A DNA stretch of 10,725 nt from Pseudomonadota bacterium (lineage in GTDB: Bacteria; Pseudomonadota; Alphaproteobacteria; UBA828; JAPUJA01). The DNA lies in assembly GCA_027296525.1 (NCBI GenBank), contig JAPUJA010000018.1:1-10725 (forward strand). Direction: 5' to 3'. The notes beneath the pieces are model-generated. The model did no database searches. It was given only the letters and a program-made list of their open reading frames with translations, and had not been told where the DNA came from. Position numbers and translations under genes: made by a program. Positions 1 to 6,414 of the stretch are shown here, piece after piece (position 1 is the stretch's first letter; every line of letters begins with the position of its first letter).

Positions 1-241
1 GGTCTCCGACGGCACGATCAGCGGCGAGCCCTATGAGAAGGGCTCGACCGGCGCGCCGGTCTTGACGAACGCAGCGGCCTGCGTCGAATGCAAGGTGGCC
101 GAGATCGTCGAGCGGGGCGATCACCACATCGTGGTCGGCGAGGTCGTGGACGCCCGCGTCATGAAGGCGCCGGAAGGCCGGCCCGATGAGGCGATCCTCG
201 AGATGAAGGAACTCGGCGAGAAGGTCTTCTATGGGGGCTGA
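1..241 (+). CDS. Flavin reductase-family protein, C-terminal part (5' end outside window)
   Basis: The open frame enters from the left edge (first whole codon at base 2) and gives about 79 residues before TGA at 239-241. The visible part has the pattern of the C-terminal half of the FMN-binding flavin reductase-like fold: a CVECKV strand, a short linker, then HHIVVGEVVDARV, and a tail ending LGEKVFYGG. Proteins of this family either reduce FMN or FAD with NAD(P)H for a partner monooxygenase, or are FMN-binding proteins of unknown role. The N-terminal flavin-binding half is not visible, so cofactor and activity cannot be judged. It lies 51 bp before the amidotransferase-like gene on the same strand and probably shares its transcript. 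It differs from the second flavin reductase at 2342, so it is not a simple duplicate. Confidence 0.7.
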   Translation, partial: VSDGTISGEPYEKGSTGAPVLTNAAACVECKVAEIVERGDHHIVVGEVVDARVMKAPEGRPDEAILEMKELGEKVFYGG

Positions 242-292
242 ACCACGGGCTCCGCGCCCCGCCGCCGACGCTCGGCACGGGCGGGGGGGCGG

Positions 293-1045
293 ATGGCGCA
301 TCCCTTGAAGATTCTCGTGATCCTGAGCGAGGAGGGTGCCCGTGGGGTCGCGGCGACGGGCATCATCGGCGAACGTGTCCAGGCCTGCGGCCATGAGTGC
401 CTGCCGGCGCACTGTTTCGAGGGCGACCCGTTGCCGGAAAGCGCCTCGGGCTATGACGGCCTGCTCGTGATGGGAGGCGGCATGAGCGTCTTCGATCCGG
501 CCTACGCCGAGGGGGTCGATCGCATCTGCGGGCTCGTTGCCGCGTTTCACGAGGACCGCAAGCCCGTGCTCGGCGTCTGCCTGGGCGCTCAGCTGGTCGC
601 CCACACCTTCGGAGGCCGGGTGTATCGTTTGGAGAACATGGAGTTCGGTTTCAAGGAGCTCGAACGGCTGCCGGCGAGTGAGGGTGACCCGCTGCTCGAT
701 GACCGCAAGCCTTCCCTCCATCTCTATGAGGGACACCGCGATGGCTTCGAGCTTCCCCCAGGGGCCGTGCTTTTGATGGCGGGCCGCGAGGTGCCGAACC
801 AGGTGATGCGTCTCGGGCCGACGACCTATGGCTTCCAGTGCCACTTCGAAGCGACGGCCGAGATCATCGACCATTGGAACAGGGTGCATCGGGAGATGAT
901 CGGTTCCTGGCTGGGTTCGGACGCGCCGCATCGATTCGCCGAGGTCGAACGCGACATTCCACGCTACATTGGGGAGGCTGAAGGGTTCGCCATGAGCGTG
1001 ACCGACCGGTGGCTCGATCTGGTTGAGCGCCGTCGGGATGGCTAA
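293..1045 (+). CDS. Class I glutamine amidotransferase-like protein (possible gamma-glutamyl hydrolase)
   Basis: This 250-residue protein is a stand-alone class I (triad) glutamine amidotransferase domain. The nucleophile elbow GVCLGAQ puts Cys at about residue 96, and GFQCHFEAT supplies His 184 and Glu 186, so the catalytic triad looks complete. VMGGGMSVFD (about 59-68) resembles the oxyanion-hole glycine segment. The ATG at 293 follows a G-rich stretch that can act as a ribosome binding site. Family members release ammonia from glutamine for a synthetase partner, or hydrolyse gamma-glutamyl compounds, as PuuD does and as proposed for the TdnT/AtdA2-type protein of aniline pathways. No synthetase domain is fused here, but a glutamine synthetase-like ligase lies about 2 kb downstream on the same strand. 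Acting on a gamma-glutamyl amide is therefore a reasonable inference. The 3' end overlaps the earliest possible starts of the next gene. Confidence 0.85.
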   Translation: MAHPLKILVILSEEGARGVAATGIIGERVQACGHECLPAHCFEGDPLPESASGYDGLLVMGGGMSVFDPAYAEGVDRICGLVAAFHEDRKPVLGVCLGAQLVAHTFGGRVYRLENMEFGFKELERLPASEGDPLLDDRKPSLHLYEGHRDGFELPPGAVLLMAGREVPNQVMRLGPTTYGFQCHFEATAEIIDHWNRVHREMIGSWLGSDAPHRFAEVERDIPRYIGEAEGFAMSVTDRWLDLVERRRDG

Positions 1046-1061
1046 GGCGGGGCGGGCAGGG

Positions 1062-2192
1062 ATGCGAGAAAATTTCCACTTCGCCAGTGTCGAGGAGATC
1101 GTCGAGGAGGTCCGCAATGGACGCATGATCATCCTCGTCGACGATGAGAAGCGCGAGAACGAGGGCGATCTCGTCATGGCCGCCGAGCTCGTGACGCCCG
1201 AGGCGATCACCTTCATGGCGACCCAGGGCCGGGGTCTGATCTGCCTGCCGCTTACCCGTGAGCGGATCCAGGAGCTCAAGCTCGAGCCCCAGGCCAATCG
1301 AAACGAGTCGACCTTCGGCACCGCCTTCACCGTGTCGATCGAGGCGAAGGAAGGGGTCACCACGGGGATCTCCGCGCCCGATCGCGCGCAGACCATCCAT
1401 GTCGCGATCGATCCCACCAAGACCACCGACGACATCCGCACGCCCGGCCACATCTTCCCGCTCGAGGCGCGCGCCGGCGGCGTGCTCGCGCGGGCCGGGC
1501 ATACGGAAGCCGCCGTGGACCTCGCGCGCCTCGCCGGCATGACGCCGGCCGGTGTGATCTGCGAGGTCATGAACGACGACGGCACCATGGCGCGGCTTCC
1601 TCAGCTCATCGAGTTTTCTGAGCGCCACGGTCTCAAGCTTGGCTCGATCGCCGACCTCATCGCCTACCGCAGCCGTCACGACAAGACGGTGAGGCGCGTG
1701 GTCGAGATCGAACTCGACTCCCGCTTCGGGGGCACCTTCCATTGCATCGTGTTTAAGAGCGATCTGGATGCGACCGAGCATTTCGCGTTGATCAAGGGCG
1801 ACATCACGACCGAGGGGCCGGTGCTCGTTCGCGTGCACGCGATCAATCTGCTGAACGACCTCATTTGGGATCGCTTCGAGGGCCGCGACGGTGAGTTCCA
1901 GGCGGCGCTCAAGATGCTCGCCGAGGAAGGCCGCGGGGTCGCCGTCTTGATCTTCGAGTACGACCCCTATCCCGCCGAGCGCTTGATCGCGCGCAAGAGC
2001 GACCCGGGCGGGCCCTCCATGGAGCTTCGCCGCCACGGCATCGGCGCCCAGATCCTTCAGGATCTCGGCATCCACGAAATGATCCTGCTCACGAACTCGC
2101 CGCGCCCGATCGTGGCGCTCGAAGGGTTTGGCTTGAGCGTGGTCGGCCACTGCCCGATCGTTCCCCTGAAGAAAGGGGACTTCGAAAGCTAA
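1062..2192 (+). CDS. ribB: 3,4-dihydroxy-2-butanone 4-phosphate synthase with degenerate GTP cyclohydrolase II domain (RibBX-like)
   Basis: The N-terminal domain (about 1-203) is a clear RibB. It has DDEKRENEGDL at 27-37, GRGLICLPL, the RAGHTEA segment near 144-150 and GVICEVMNDDGTMAR at 164-178. It makes 3,4-dihydroxy-2-butanone 4-phosphate from ribulose 5-phosphate for riboflavin synthesis. The C-terminal domain (about 210-376) has the outline of RibA: VLVRVH, AEEGRGV and LLTNSP are visible. Where active RibA carries three zinc-binding cysteines in an ECLTGD...RCDCG segment, this protein reads INLLNDLIWDRFEGRDG with no Cys, and the RQEGRG-type loop is gone. GTP cyclohydrolase II activity is therefore unlikely, so a separate ribA is expected elsewhere. 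I chose the ATG at 1062 because it follows a purine-rich GGGGCGGGCAGGG stretch and fits RibB N-termini. In-frame ATG 1038 and TTG 1023 would extend it into the preceding gene. The setting between flavin reductases suggests local flavin supply. Confidence 0.92.
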   Translation: MRENFHFASVEEIVEEVRNGRMIILVDDEKRENEGDLVMAAELVTPEAITFMATQGRGLICLPLTRERIQELKLEPQANRNESTFGTAFTVSIEAKEGVTTGISAPDRAQTIHVAIDPTKTTDDIRTPGHIFPLEARAGGVLARAGHTEAAVDLARLAGMTPAGVICEVMNDDGTMARLPQLIEFSERHGLKLGSIADLIAYRSRHDKTVRRVVEIELDSRFGGTFHCIVFKSDLDATEHFALIKGDITTEGPVLVRVHAINLLNDLIWDRFEGRDGEFQAALKMLAEEGRGVAVLIFEYDPYPAERLIARKSDPGGPSMELRRHGIGAQILQDLGIHEMILLTNSPRPIVALEGFGLSVVGHCPIVPLKKGDFES

Positions 2193-2214
2193 ACGCCGAA
2201 CGGGGTGCCGCTCG

Positions 2215-2241
2215 CCCTCGCGAGGGGCGCCCTCGCGAGGG
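2215..2241. repeat. Tandem pair of perfect 12-bp palindromes
   Basis: CCCTCGCGAGGG occurs at 2215-2226 and again at 2230-2241. Each copy is identical to its own reverse complement, and the repeat period is 15 bp. Both lie between the ribB stop and the putative promoter of the next gene. They can form two short hairpins or one larger one in RNA. No T-run follows, so a classical intrinsic terminator is not shown. Doubled symmetric sites just upstream of a promoter also look like binding sites for a dimeric regulator. The function is undetermined. Confidence 0.6.
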
Positions 2242-2265
2242 GTGCCCGTGCGTGGGGCCGTCGGC

Positions 2266-2293
2266 TTGACAGCCGGGGGTAATGGGGTAAAGT
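2266..2293 (+). promoter_or_regulatory. Putative sigma-70 promoter for the flavin reductase gene
   Basis: A perfect TTGACA at 2266-2271 is followed, after 16 bp, by TAAAGT at 2288-2293 (4 of 6 matches to TATAAT). It lies about 50 bp before the flavin reductase start, in the longest non-coding gap between ribB and that gene and just after the doubled palindrome. The match is better than expected in such GC-rich sequence, but the call rests on motif and position only. Confidence 0.45.
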
Positions 2294-2341
2294 TCAGACC
2301 ATTAGGGATTTGCGCGCGCCCAACGAACGGCGGGCGGGGAA

Positions 2342-2893
2342 GTGCTCGAGGTGGTGATGGGCGATGCGGCGTTGAGCGTCGGGTGCGCGAGCCAAACCGT
2401 CGGCGTCGCTGATTTCAAACGAGCCATGCGAAGCCTCGTCTCCGGCGTGACGATCGTGACGACGGGCCGAGGCGATTCGCGCAAGGGACTCGTGGCCTCC
2501 GCCGTATGTTCGGTCTCGGTCGATCCGCCCCTGCTGCTCGTCTGCGTGAACAAGGAGGCGAGCTCCCACGACCCGCTCCTCGCCAATGGCTGTTTTTGTG
2601 TCAATGTCCTTGGTCGGAGTCACGCCGAACTCGTTCGACCTTTCTCCCGTCAGAGTGCCGCCCACGAGCGCTTTACCCGTGGGCGTTGGGAGACCCTTGT
2701 GACCGGTTCTCCGGCCCTGGCGGAAGCGCCCGCCAACTTCGACTGCCGCATCCGCGACAGCATGTCGGCGGCGACACACACGATCATTCTGGGTGAGGTG
2801 CAGGCGATCCGCATGAATGCGGGTCGTGAGCCCCTGGTCTATGGCTTTGGAAGCCTCGGACACTACACGCCCCTGCCGGGGGAGGCGTCCTGA
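2342..2893 (+). CDS. Flavin reductase domain protein (likely NAD(P)H:FMN/FAD reductase component)
   Basis: This protein of up to 183 residues matches the small flavin reductases (HpaC/DIM6/NTAB type) that pass reduced flavin to two-component monooxygenases. FKRAMRSLVSGVTIVTT is the standard opening. GLVASAVCSVSVDPPLLLVCVNK is the flavin-binding core, followed by the SSHDPLLANGCFCVNVL strand. SAATHTIILGEVQAIRM and the C-terminal LVYGFGSLGHYTPL complete the fold. Length and motif order are normal for the family. GTG at 2342 has a G-rich GGCGGGGA sequence just upstream; ATG at 2357 preceded by GAGGTGG is an equally plausible start, giving 178 residues. No oxygenase component is adjacent, so its partner must be elsewhere. 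It may share a transcript with the downstream ligase, although a 180-bp gap separates them. Confidence 0.88.
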   Translation: MLEVVMGDAALSVGCASQTVGVADFKRAMRSLVSGVTIVTTGRGDSRKGLVASAVCSVSVDPPLLLVCVNKEASSHDPLLANGCFCVNVLGRSHAELVRPFSRQSAAHERFTRGRWETLVTGSPALAEAPANFDCRIRDSMSAATHTIILGEVQAIRMNAGREPLVYGFGSLGHYTPLPGEAS

Positions 2894-2989
2894 AAGGGGT
2901 TCGGGCGGCGCCGAAAGCGCGGTCGGGAGCCTCGTGGGGGACCTTCGGCAAGAACCGAAACGGGCGACGGTGGCGGGCGAGAGCGGAGC

Positions 2990-3018
2990 TTGCCGTCACC
3001 TTCGCCATCGGTTGAAAT
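2990..3018 (+). promoter_or_regulatory. Weak candidate promoter before the gamma-glutamyl ligase gene
   Basis: TTGCCG at 2990-2995 and TGAAAT at 3013-3018 are 17 bp apart, each matching 4 of 6 consensus bases. They lie about 60 bp before the ligase start within a 180-bp non-coding gap. The match is modest and could be chance; the gap may instead be a long leader within one operon. Confidence 0.22.
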
Positions 3019-3079
3019 GGGCCACGCCTGAGAGTGCCGGTAAGGCCGGAAGGGGCGAGCCAAAAAGGGAGGGATGCCG

Positions 3080-4471
3080 ATGGACGAGATGACCTCCAAT
3101 CTGTCCGGGGCCTTGGTCGAAGAGGTCCGCCGTCAGATCCGCGAGCACGACCTGCAGACGGTGATCGTCGGCTACAGCGACCTGTTCGGCGTCTTGCGGG
3201 GCAAGCATATGCCGGCCGCATATTTCGCCAAGGACCCCAACCAAGTCATTGAATTTTCCGAGTTCATTTACAGCATCGACCTTGCCGGCGAGATCATCAC
3301 GCGGCCTCCCGACCATACGGGATGGTGGCCGAGTTGGGAGACGGGTTTCGCGGATTTCTATGTCCACGCCGATCTTTCGACCTTCCGCGTGGCCCCCTGG
3401 CTCGATCGGACCGGGGTCGTGCTGTGCGAGGTTCTGCGCGACGGCCGCCCGTTCCTTGTGGATCCGCGCCACATCCTCCGGCGTGTCGTCGAGCGCACCG
3501 CGTCCCACGGGCTCAAGGCCGTCATGGCCGCCGAGCTTGAGTTCCTCCTCTTTCGCGAAACGCGCGCGAGTCTCTATGAGAAAGGGTTCCGGGGGCTCGA
3601 GGCGTTTTCCCATAAGCCGGTGCCCTATGATATCCGGCAGGGGGATATCGACCACGATATCATCGGGCGGCTGCGTGAGGACCTGATCGGGTTCGGGATT
3701 CCCGTCATTTCGTCCCATCCCGAGACCGCGCTCGGCCAATACGAAGTCCAGATGCACCACGAACCCTTGCCCGAGACCGCGGACAATGCGTTTCTGTTCA
3801 AATACGCCGTCAAGGAGATTGCACGGCTCGGCGGTGCGGTCGCGAGCTTCATGGCGCGGCCTGTGGTCGACTTCGGATCGAGCTGCCATATCCACCAGTC
3901 CCTCTGGCGCGAGGATGGAAAGAGCGCCTTCTACGATCCGGACGCGCCGCTTCATCTGTCGAAGACCGCGCGCCATTTCGTCGGCGGCCAGATGGCGACG
4001 CTGCGCGACTTCGATTGTCTGTTCGCGCCCTATGAAAACTCCTTCCGGCGGCTGACCCCCGATCTGGCCAGCGGAACGACCGCGACCTGGGGTTTCGACA
4101 ACCGCACCGTCACGCTTCGTATTGTCGGCCATGACGAAAATACGCTGCGAGTCGAGCACCGGCGCGGGGGCGCCGACGTCAATCCCTATTTCGCGATGGC
4201 GGCGGCGCTCGCCGGCGGGCTCTACGGCATCGAAAACGAAATCGAACCGCCGGAACCCTTCGAGGGCAATGCCTATACGGATCCGTCGATCGAGCAGCTT
4301 CCGGGCTCGCTCTCCGAGTCCGTCGACGGGTTCGAACGAAGCGCGGTGGCCAAGGACTATCTCGGCGAGGAGTTCGTGCAGTTCTATGCGCGCACCCGCC
4401 GCTGGGAGGTGGAACAGGCCCGCCCCATCCCGACGGACTGGGAGGTGCGGCGGTTCTTGGAGGATGTCTGA
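3080..4471 (+). CDS. Glutamine synthetase-family gamma-glutamyl ligase (PuuA / gamma-glutamylamide synthetase-like)
   Basis: This 463-residue protein has the two-domain glutamine synthetase plan: a beta-grasp part (about 20-115) and a catalytic domain (about 125-460). Ligand motifs appear in the expected order: AELEF (151-155), GQYEV (219-223), SSCHIHQSL (267-275), NSFRRL (320-325), NRTVTLRI (341-348) and RVEHRRGGADVNPYF (357-371). Known relatives join the gamma-carboxyl of glutamate to ammonia, putrescine, methylamine, isopropylamine or aniline with ATP. The N-terminal SDLFGVLRGKHMP and the divergence from housekeeping GlnA favour an amine-specific ligase, and no adenylylation-site motif was recognised. 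ATG 3080 is preferred because the AGGGAGGG ribosome binding site (3066-3073) sits six bases upstream; ATG 3074 would add two residues. The amidotransferase-like gene upstream and the dehydrogenase 87 bp downstream support a gamma-glutamylation pathway. The substrate cannot be read from the sequence. Confidence 0.87.
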   Translation: MDEMTSNLSGALVEEVRRQIREHDLQTVIVGYSDLFGVLRGKHMPAAYFAKDPNQVIEFSEFIYSIDLAGEIITRPPDHTGWWPSWETGFADFYVHADLSTFRVAPWLDRTGVVLCEVLRDGRPFLVDPRHILRRVVERTASHGLKAVMAAELEFLLFRETRASLYEKGFRGLEAFSHKPVPYDIRQGDIDHDIIGRLREDLIGFGIPVISSHPETALGQYEVQMHHEPLPETADNAFLFKYAVKEIARLGGAVASFMARPVVDFGSSCHIHQSLWREDGKSAFYDPDAPLHLSKTARHFVGGQMATLRDFDCLFAPYENSFRRLTPDLASGTTATWGFDNRTVTLRIVGHDENTLRVEHRRGGADVNPYFAMAAALAGGLYGIENEIEPPEPFEGNAYTDPSIEQLPGSLSESVDGFERSAVAKDYLGEEFVQFYARTRRWEVEQARPIPTDWEVRRFLEDV

Positions 4472-4545
4472 GCGCCGGAAGGCGGCACGCGAGCGTGGCA
4501 GGGAAACGCCGGGCCGCTCGAATGACGGGGGCGGCTCCGTTTATG

Positions 4546-4553
4546 AAAGGAGG
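4546..4553 (+). promoter_or_regulatory. Strong ribosome binding site deciding a TTG start
   Basis: AAAGGAGG is a near-perfect Shine-Dalgarno sequence. It lies five bases before TTG 4559, supporting that rare codon as the start of the dehydrogenase gene. Confidence 0.8.
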
Positions 4554-4558
4554 CCGAG

Positions 4559-5296
4559 TTGACCAAAGTGGCGATCGTAACGGGCGGTGAAGGAGGGATC
4601 GGGAAGGCCATCGATAACCGCCTCTCGCAGGCGGGCTACAGCGTGATCTCGGGCGATACCGTCGTCGATCCCGCGAACAACGGAGAGAAGCATGATGACG
4701 CGCCGGGCCCCGGCGAGGTGCGGCGCTGGCAGATGGACGTGACCTCGATGGAAAGCGTCGAGGCGGCCGTGAAGGCGGCGGGCGAGCTGGGCGAGCTTCG
4801 CGCCATCGTCAATTGCGCCGGCGTCTTGCGCATGACCCCCTATGACGATTTGTCCGAGGAGCGCGCCAAGCTGATGTGGGACATCAACGTGCTCGGCATG
4901 GGCCGGGTCGTTCGCGCCGCTCACCCCTTGCTCAAAGCAGGGGCCGCCATCGTCAATGTCAGCAGCGTGAGCGCGCGCACGAAGGAGGTGATCGGCGGGT
5001 CGTTCTATGGCGCGACCAAGGCGGTCGTCGAGGCCTACACGCGAAGCTTGGCGAGCGAGCTCGCGGAACGGGGCGTGCGCGTCAACGCCATCGCTCCCGG
5101 CATCATCGACGTCGCCATGAGCGACGACATGAAGCGCTTCGCCGCGAGCCCCAACTCCCCGGTCCACCGGATCCCCTTGGGCCGCTTGGGCACGGCCGAG
5201 GAGATCGCCGAATGCGTCGAGTTTCTGCTCTCCGACCGCGCCTCTTACGTAAACGGTACCTGTCTTTTGGCCGACGGCGGGCTGTGCGGCTATTAG
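4559..5296 (+). CDS. Short-chain dehydrogenase/reductase (classical SDR, probably NAD-linked)
   Basis: This 245-residue protein is a classical SDR. It shows TGGEGGIG at 8-15 (nucleotide-binding glycines), MDVT near 59-62, NCAG at 85-88, a conserved Asn at 110, Ser 136 or 138, and the catalytic YGATK (Tyr 150, Lys 154). The tail YVNGTCLLADGG is also typical. Asp 33 near the end of the second strand suggests NAD(H) rather than NADP(H). Such enzymes interconvert alcohols and ketones or aldehydes, and the substrate cannot be inferred. The TTG start is backed by a strong ribosome binding site, and the glycine motif falls at the normal distance from it. The gene is last on its strand: its TAG overlaps the stop of the convergent flavoenzyme gene. 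It lies 87 bp after the gamma-glutamyl ligase gene and may be co-transcribed with it. Confidence 0.92.
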   Translation: MTKVAIVTGGEGGIGKAIDNRLSQAGYSVISGDTVVDPANNGEKHDDAPGPGEVRRWQMDVTSMESVEAAVKAAGELGELRAIVNCAGVLRMTPYDDLSEERAKLMWDINVLGMGRVVRAAHPLLKAGAAIVNVSSVSARTKEVIGGSFYGATKAVVEAYTRSLASELAERGVRVNAIAPGIIDVAMSDDMKRFAASPNSPVHRIPLGRLGTAEEIAECVEFLLSDRASYVNGTCLLADGGLCGY

Positions 5297-6414
5297 GGCG
5301 CGCGGAAGCGCGACGGATCGACGGCCTTGGGATCGAAATCGAGGGCCGCGAGCTCGTCGGGCAGGCCCGTTCCACGGATGAGGCCCGCGGCGAGTTTCGA
5401 CATCGCGGGGGAGGTCTGAATCCCGAAGCCGCCCTGGCCCGCGAGCCAGAAGAAGCCCGGCGCATCCTGATCGAAGCCGGCGACCGGGGTGCGGTCGGGC
5501 GCGAAGGTCCGAAGGCCCGCCCAGCTGCGCTCGACGCGGCGGACCTCGAAATCGACGCATTGCTCGAAGCGGTCGATCCCTTGCGCGATATCCATGTCCT
5601 CCGGATAGGCGTCGTGGGGCTCGACCGGGGTTTCATCCGCGGGCGAGAGGAGGAGCCGGCCGGCCTCGGGCTTGAAATAGAAGCCCTCCGCGATATCGGC
5701 CGTGGCCGGCCAGGAAGCGACCGCATGTGCTTCGGGCGGAGGCACGATCACCGCGCTTCGCCGCAGGGGGGTGAGGCCGATCTTGGCGAGACCCGCGGCC
5801 TCGGCGATGCGATCGGCCCAGGCGCCCGCCGCGTTCACGAGCACCTCGGCGGTGAAATCTCCGGCCCGGGTCTCGACGCGCCACGCGCCTCCGTCGCGCG
5901 ACAGGCGCTCGGCCGGCGCCTCACAGAGCAGCCGTCCTCCGGCCCTCTTGAGACGCTTGAGATGTCCCTGATGGAGGGTATTCACGTCGATATCCATCGC
6001 GTCGGGCTCGATTGCGGTACGGGCGAGGGCCTCGGTTCTTAGAATGGGCACGCGCTCTTTCGCCTCGGCCAATGGGATTTCCCGGACCCCCGGCGCCACG
6101 TCGAGAAGGGCTTGCAGCTCGCCTTCGTTCCCAGGCCGTGCGAGATAGAGCATGCCGCGCGGCGACAGGACGGAGCCCGTAAAGACATCCGAGGGGGGTG
6201 ATTCGAGGTCGCGCCGGCTCGCGCGGTTGAGCTTGCACACCGTGGCGTTGCCGTAGCTCTCGATGAAGCAGGCCGCCGAGCGCGCGGTGGTGTGATAGCC
6301 GGGTTGGTCCTCCATCTCGAGCAGGAGGACGGAGGCATCCATGCCGAGCTCCGCAGCAAGCGAAGCCCCGGCCATGCCGGCGCCGATCACGAGGGCGTCG
6401 AACCGCTCGGTCAA
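5293..6414 (-). CDS. FAD-dependent amine/D-amino acid dehydrogenase of the DAO family (DauA-like)
   Basis: This 373-residue flavoenzyme opens with ALVIGAGMAGASLAAEL (dinucleotide-binding GxGxxG at 11-16) and LLLE at 30-33, followed by the FAD segment PGYHTTARSAA. DIDVNTLHQGHLKRL, VLVNAAGAWAD, GFYFKPEAGRLLLSPA, SWAGLRTF and GQGGFGIQTSPAM follow in the order remembered for Pseudomonas D-arginine dehydrogenase DauA. Against that enzyme from memory, Tyr 54, Arg 219, Tyr 246 and Arg 302 appear to keep active-site positions. The DauA His 48 position is Cys 49 here, and the substrate-selecting Glu 87 is absent (LSPRGM), so cationic D-amino acids are unlikely substrates. It probably oxidises an amine or amino acid carbon-nitrogen bond in the cytoplasm. 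The TTG start at 6414 overlaps the dioxygenase stop in a TTGA junction, implying translational coupling. In-frame codons farther upstream are antisense to the dioxygenase. Confidence 0.88.
   Translation of the reverse strand: MTERFDALVIGAGMAGASLAAELGMDASVLLLEMEDQPGYHTTARSAACFIESYGNATVCKLNRASRRDLESPPSDVFTGSVLSPRGMLYLARPGNEGELQALLDVAPGVREIPLAEAKERVPILRTEALARTAIEPDAMDIDVNTLHQGHLKRLKRAGGRLLCEAPAERLSRDGGAWRVETRAGDFTAEVLVNAAGAWADRIAEAAGLAKIGLTPLRRSAVIVPPPEAHAVASWPATADIAEGFYFKPEAGRLLLSPADETPVEPHDAYPEDMDIAQGIDRFEQCVDFEVRRVERSWAGLRTFAPDRTPVAGFDQDAPGFFWLAGQGGFGIQTSPAMSKLAAGLIRGTGLPDELAALDFDPKAVDPSRFRAP

Noticed and set aside
864..2150. Long open frame of 428 codons on the - strand opposite ribB
   Set aside because: It is antisense to a convincing RibB. 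Its product is rich in Arg, His and Asp with no recognisable motif, as expected for a mirror frame in GC-rich DNA.
2215..2241. Rho-independent terminator after ribB
   Set aside because: The palindromes could form hairpins, but no run of T follows, so I list the site as a repeat of unknown role.
2193..2341. FMN riboswitch before the flavin reductase gene
   Set aside because: The 149-bp gap shows none of the conserved RFN-element sequence blocks I would recognise, and it lies after rather than before ribB.
2996..4159. Open frame of 387 codons on the - strand opposite the glutamine synthetase-like gene
   Set aside because: The opposite strand encodes a complete family with ordered motifs. This frame has low-complexity composition and no domain features.
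4541..6042. Long open frames opposite the dehydrogenase (- strand) and flavoenzyme (+ strand) genes, possible overlapping genes
   Set aside because: Both have shadow-type composition (Arg/Gly/Ala-rich), no motifs and no ribosome binding site as good as that of the real genes.
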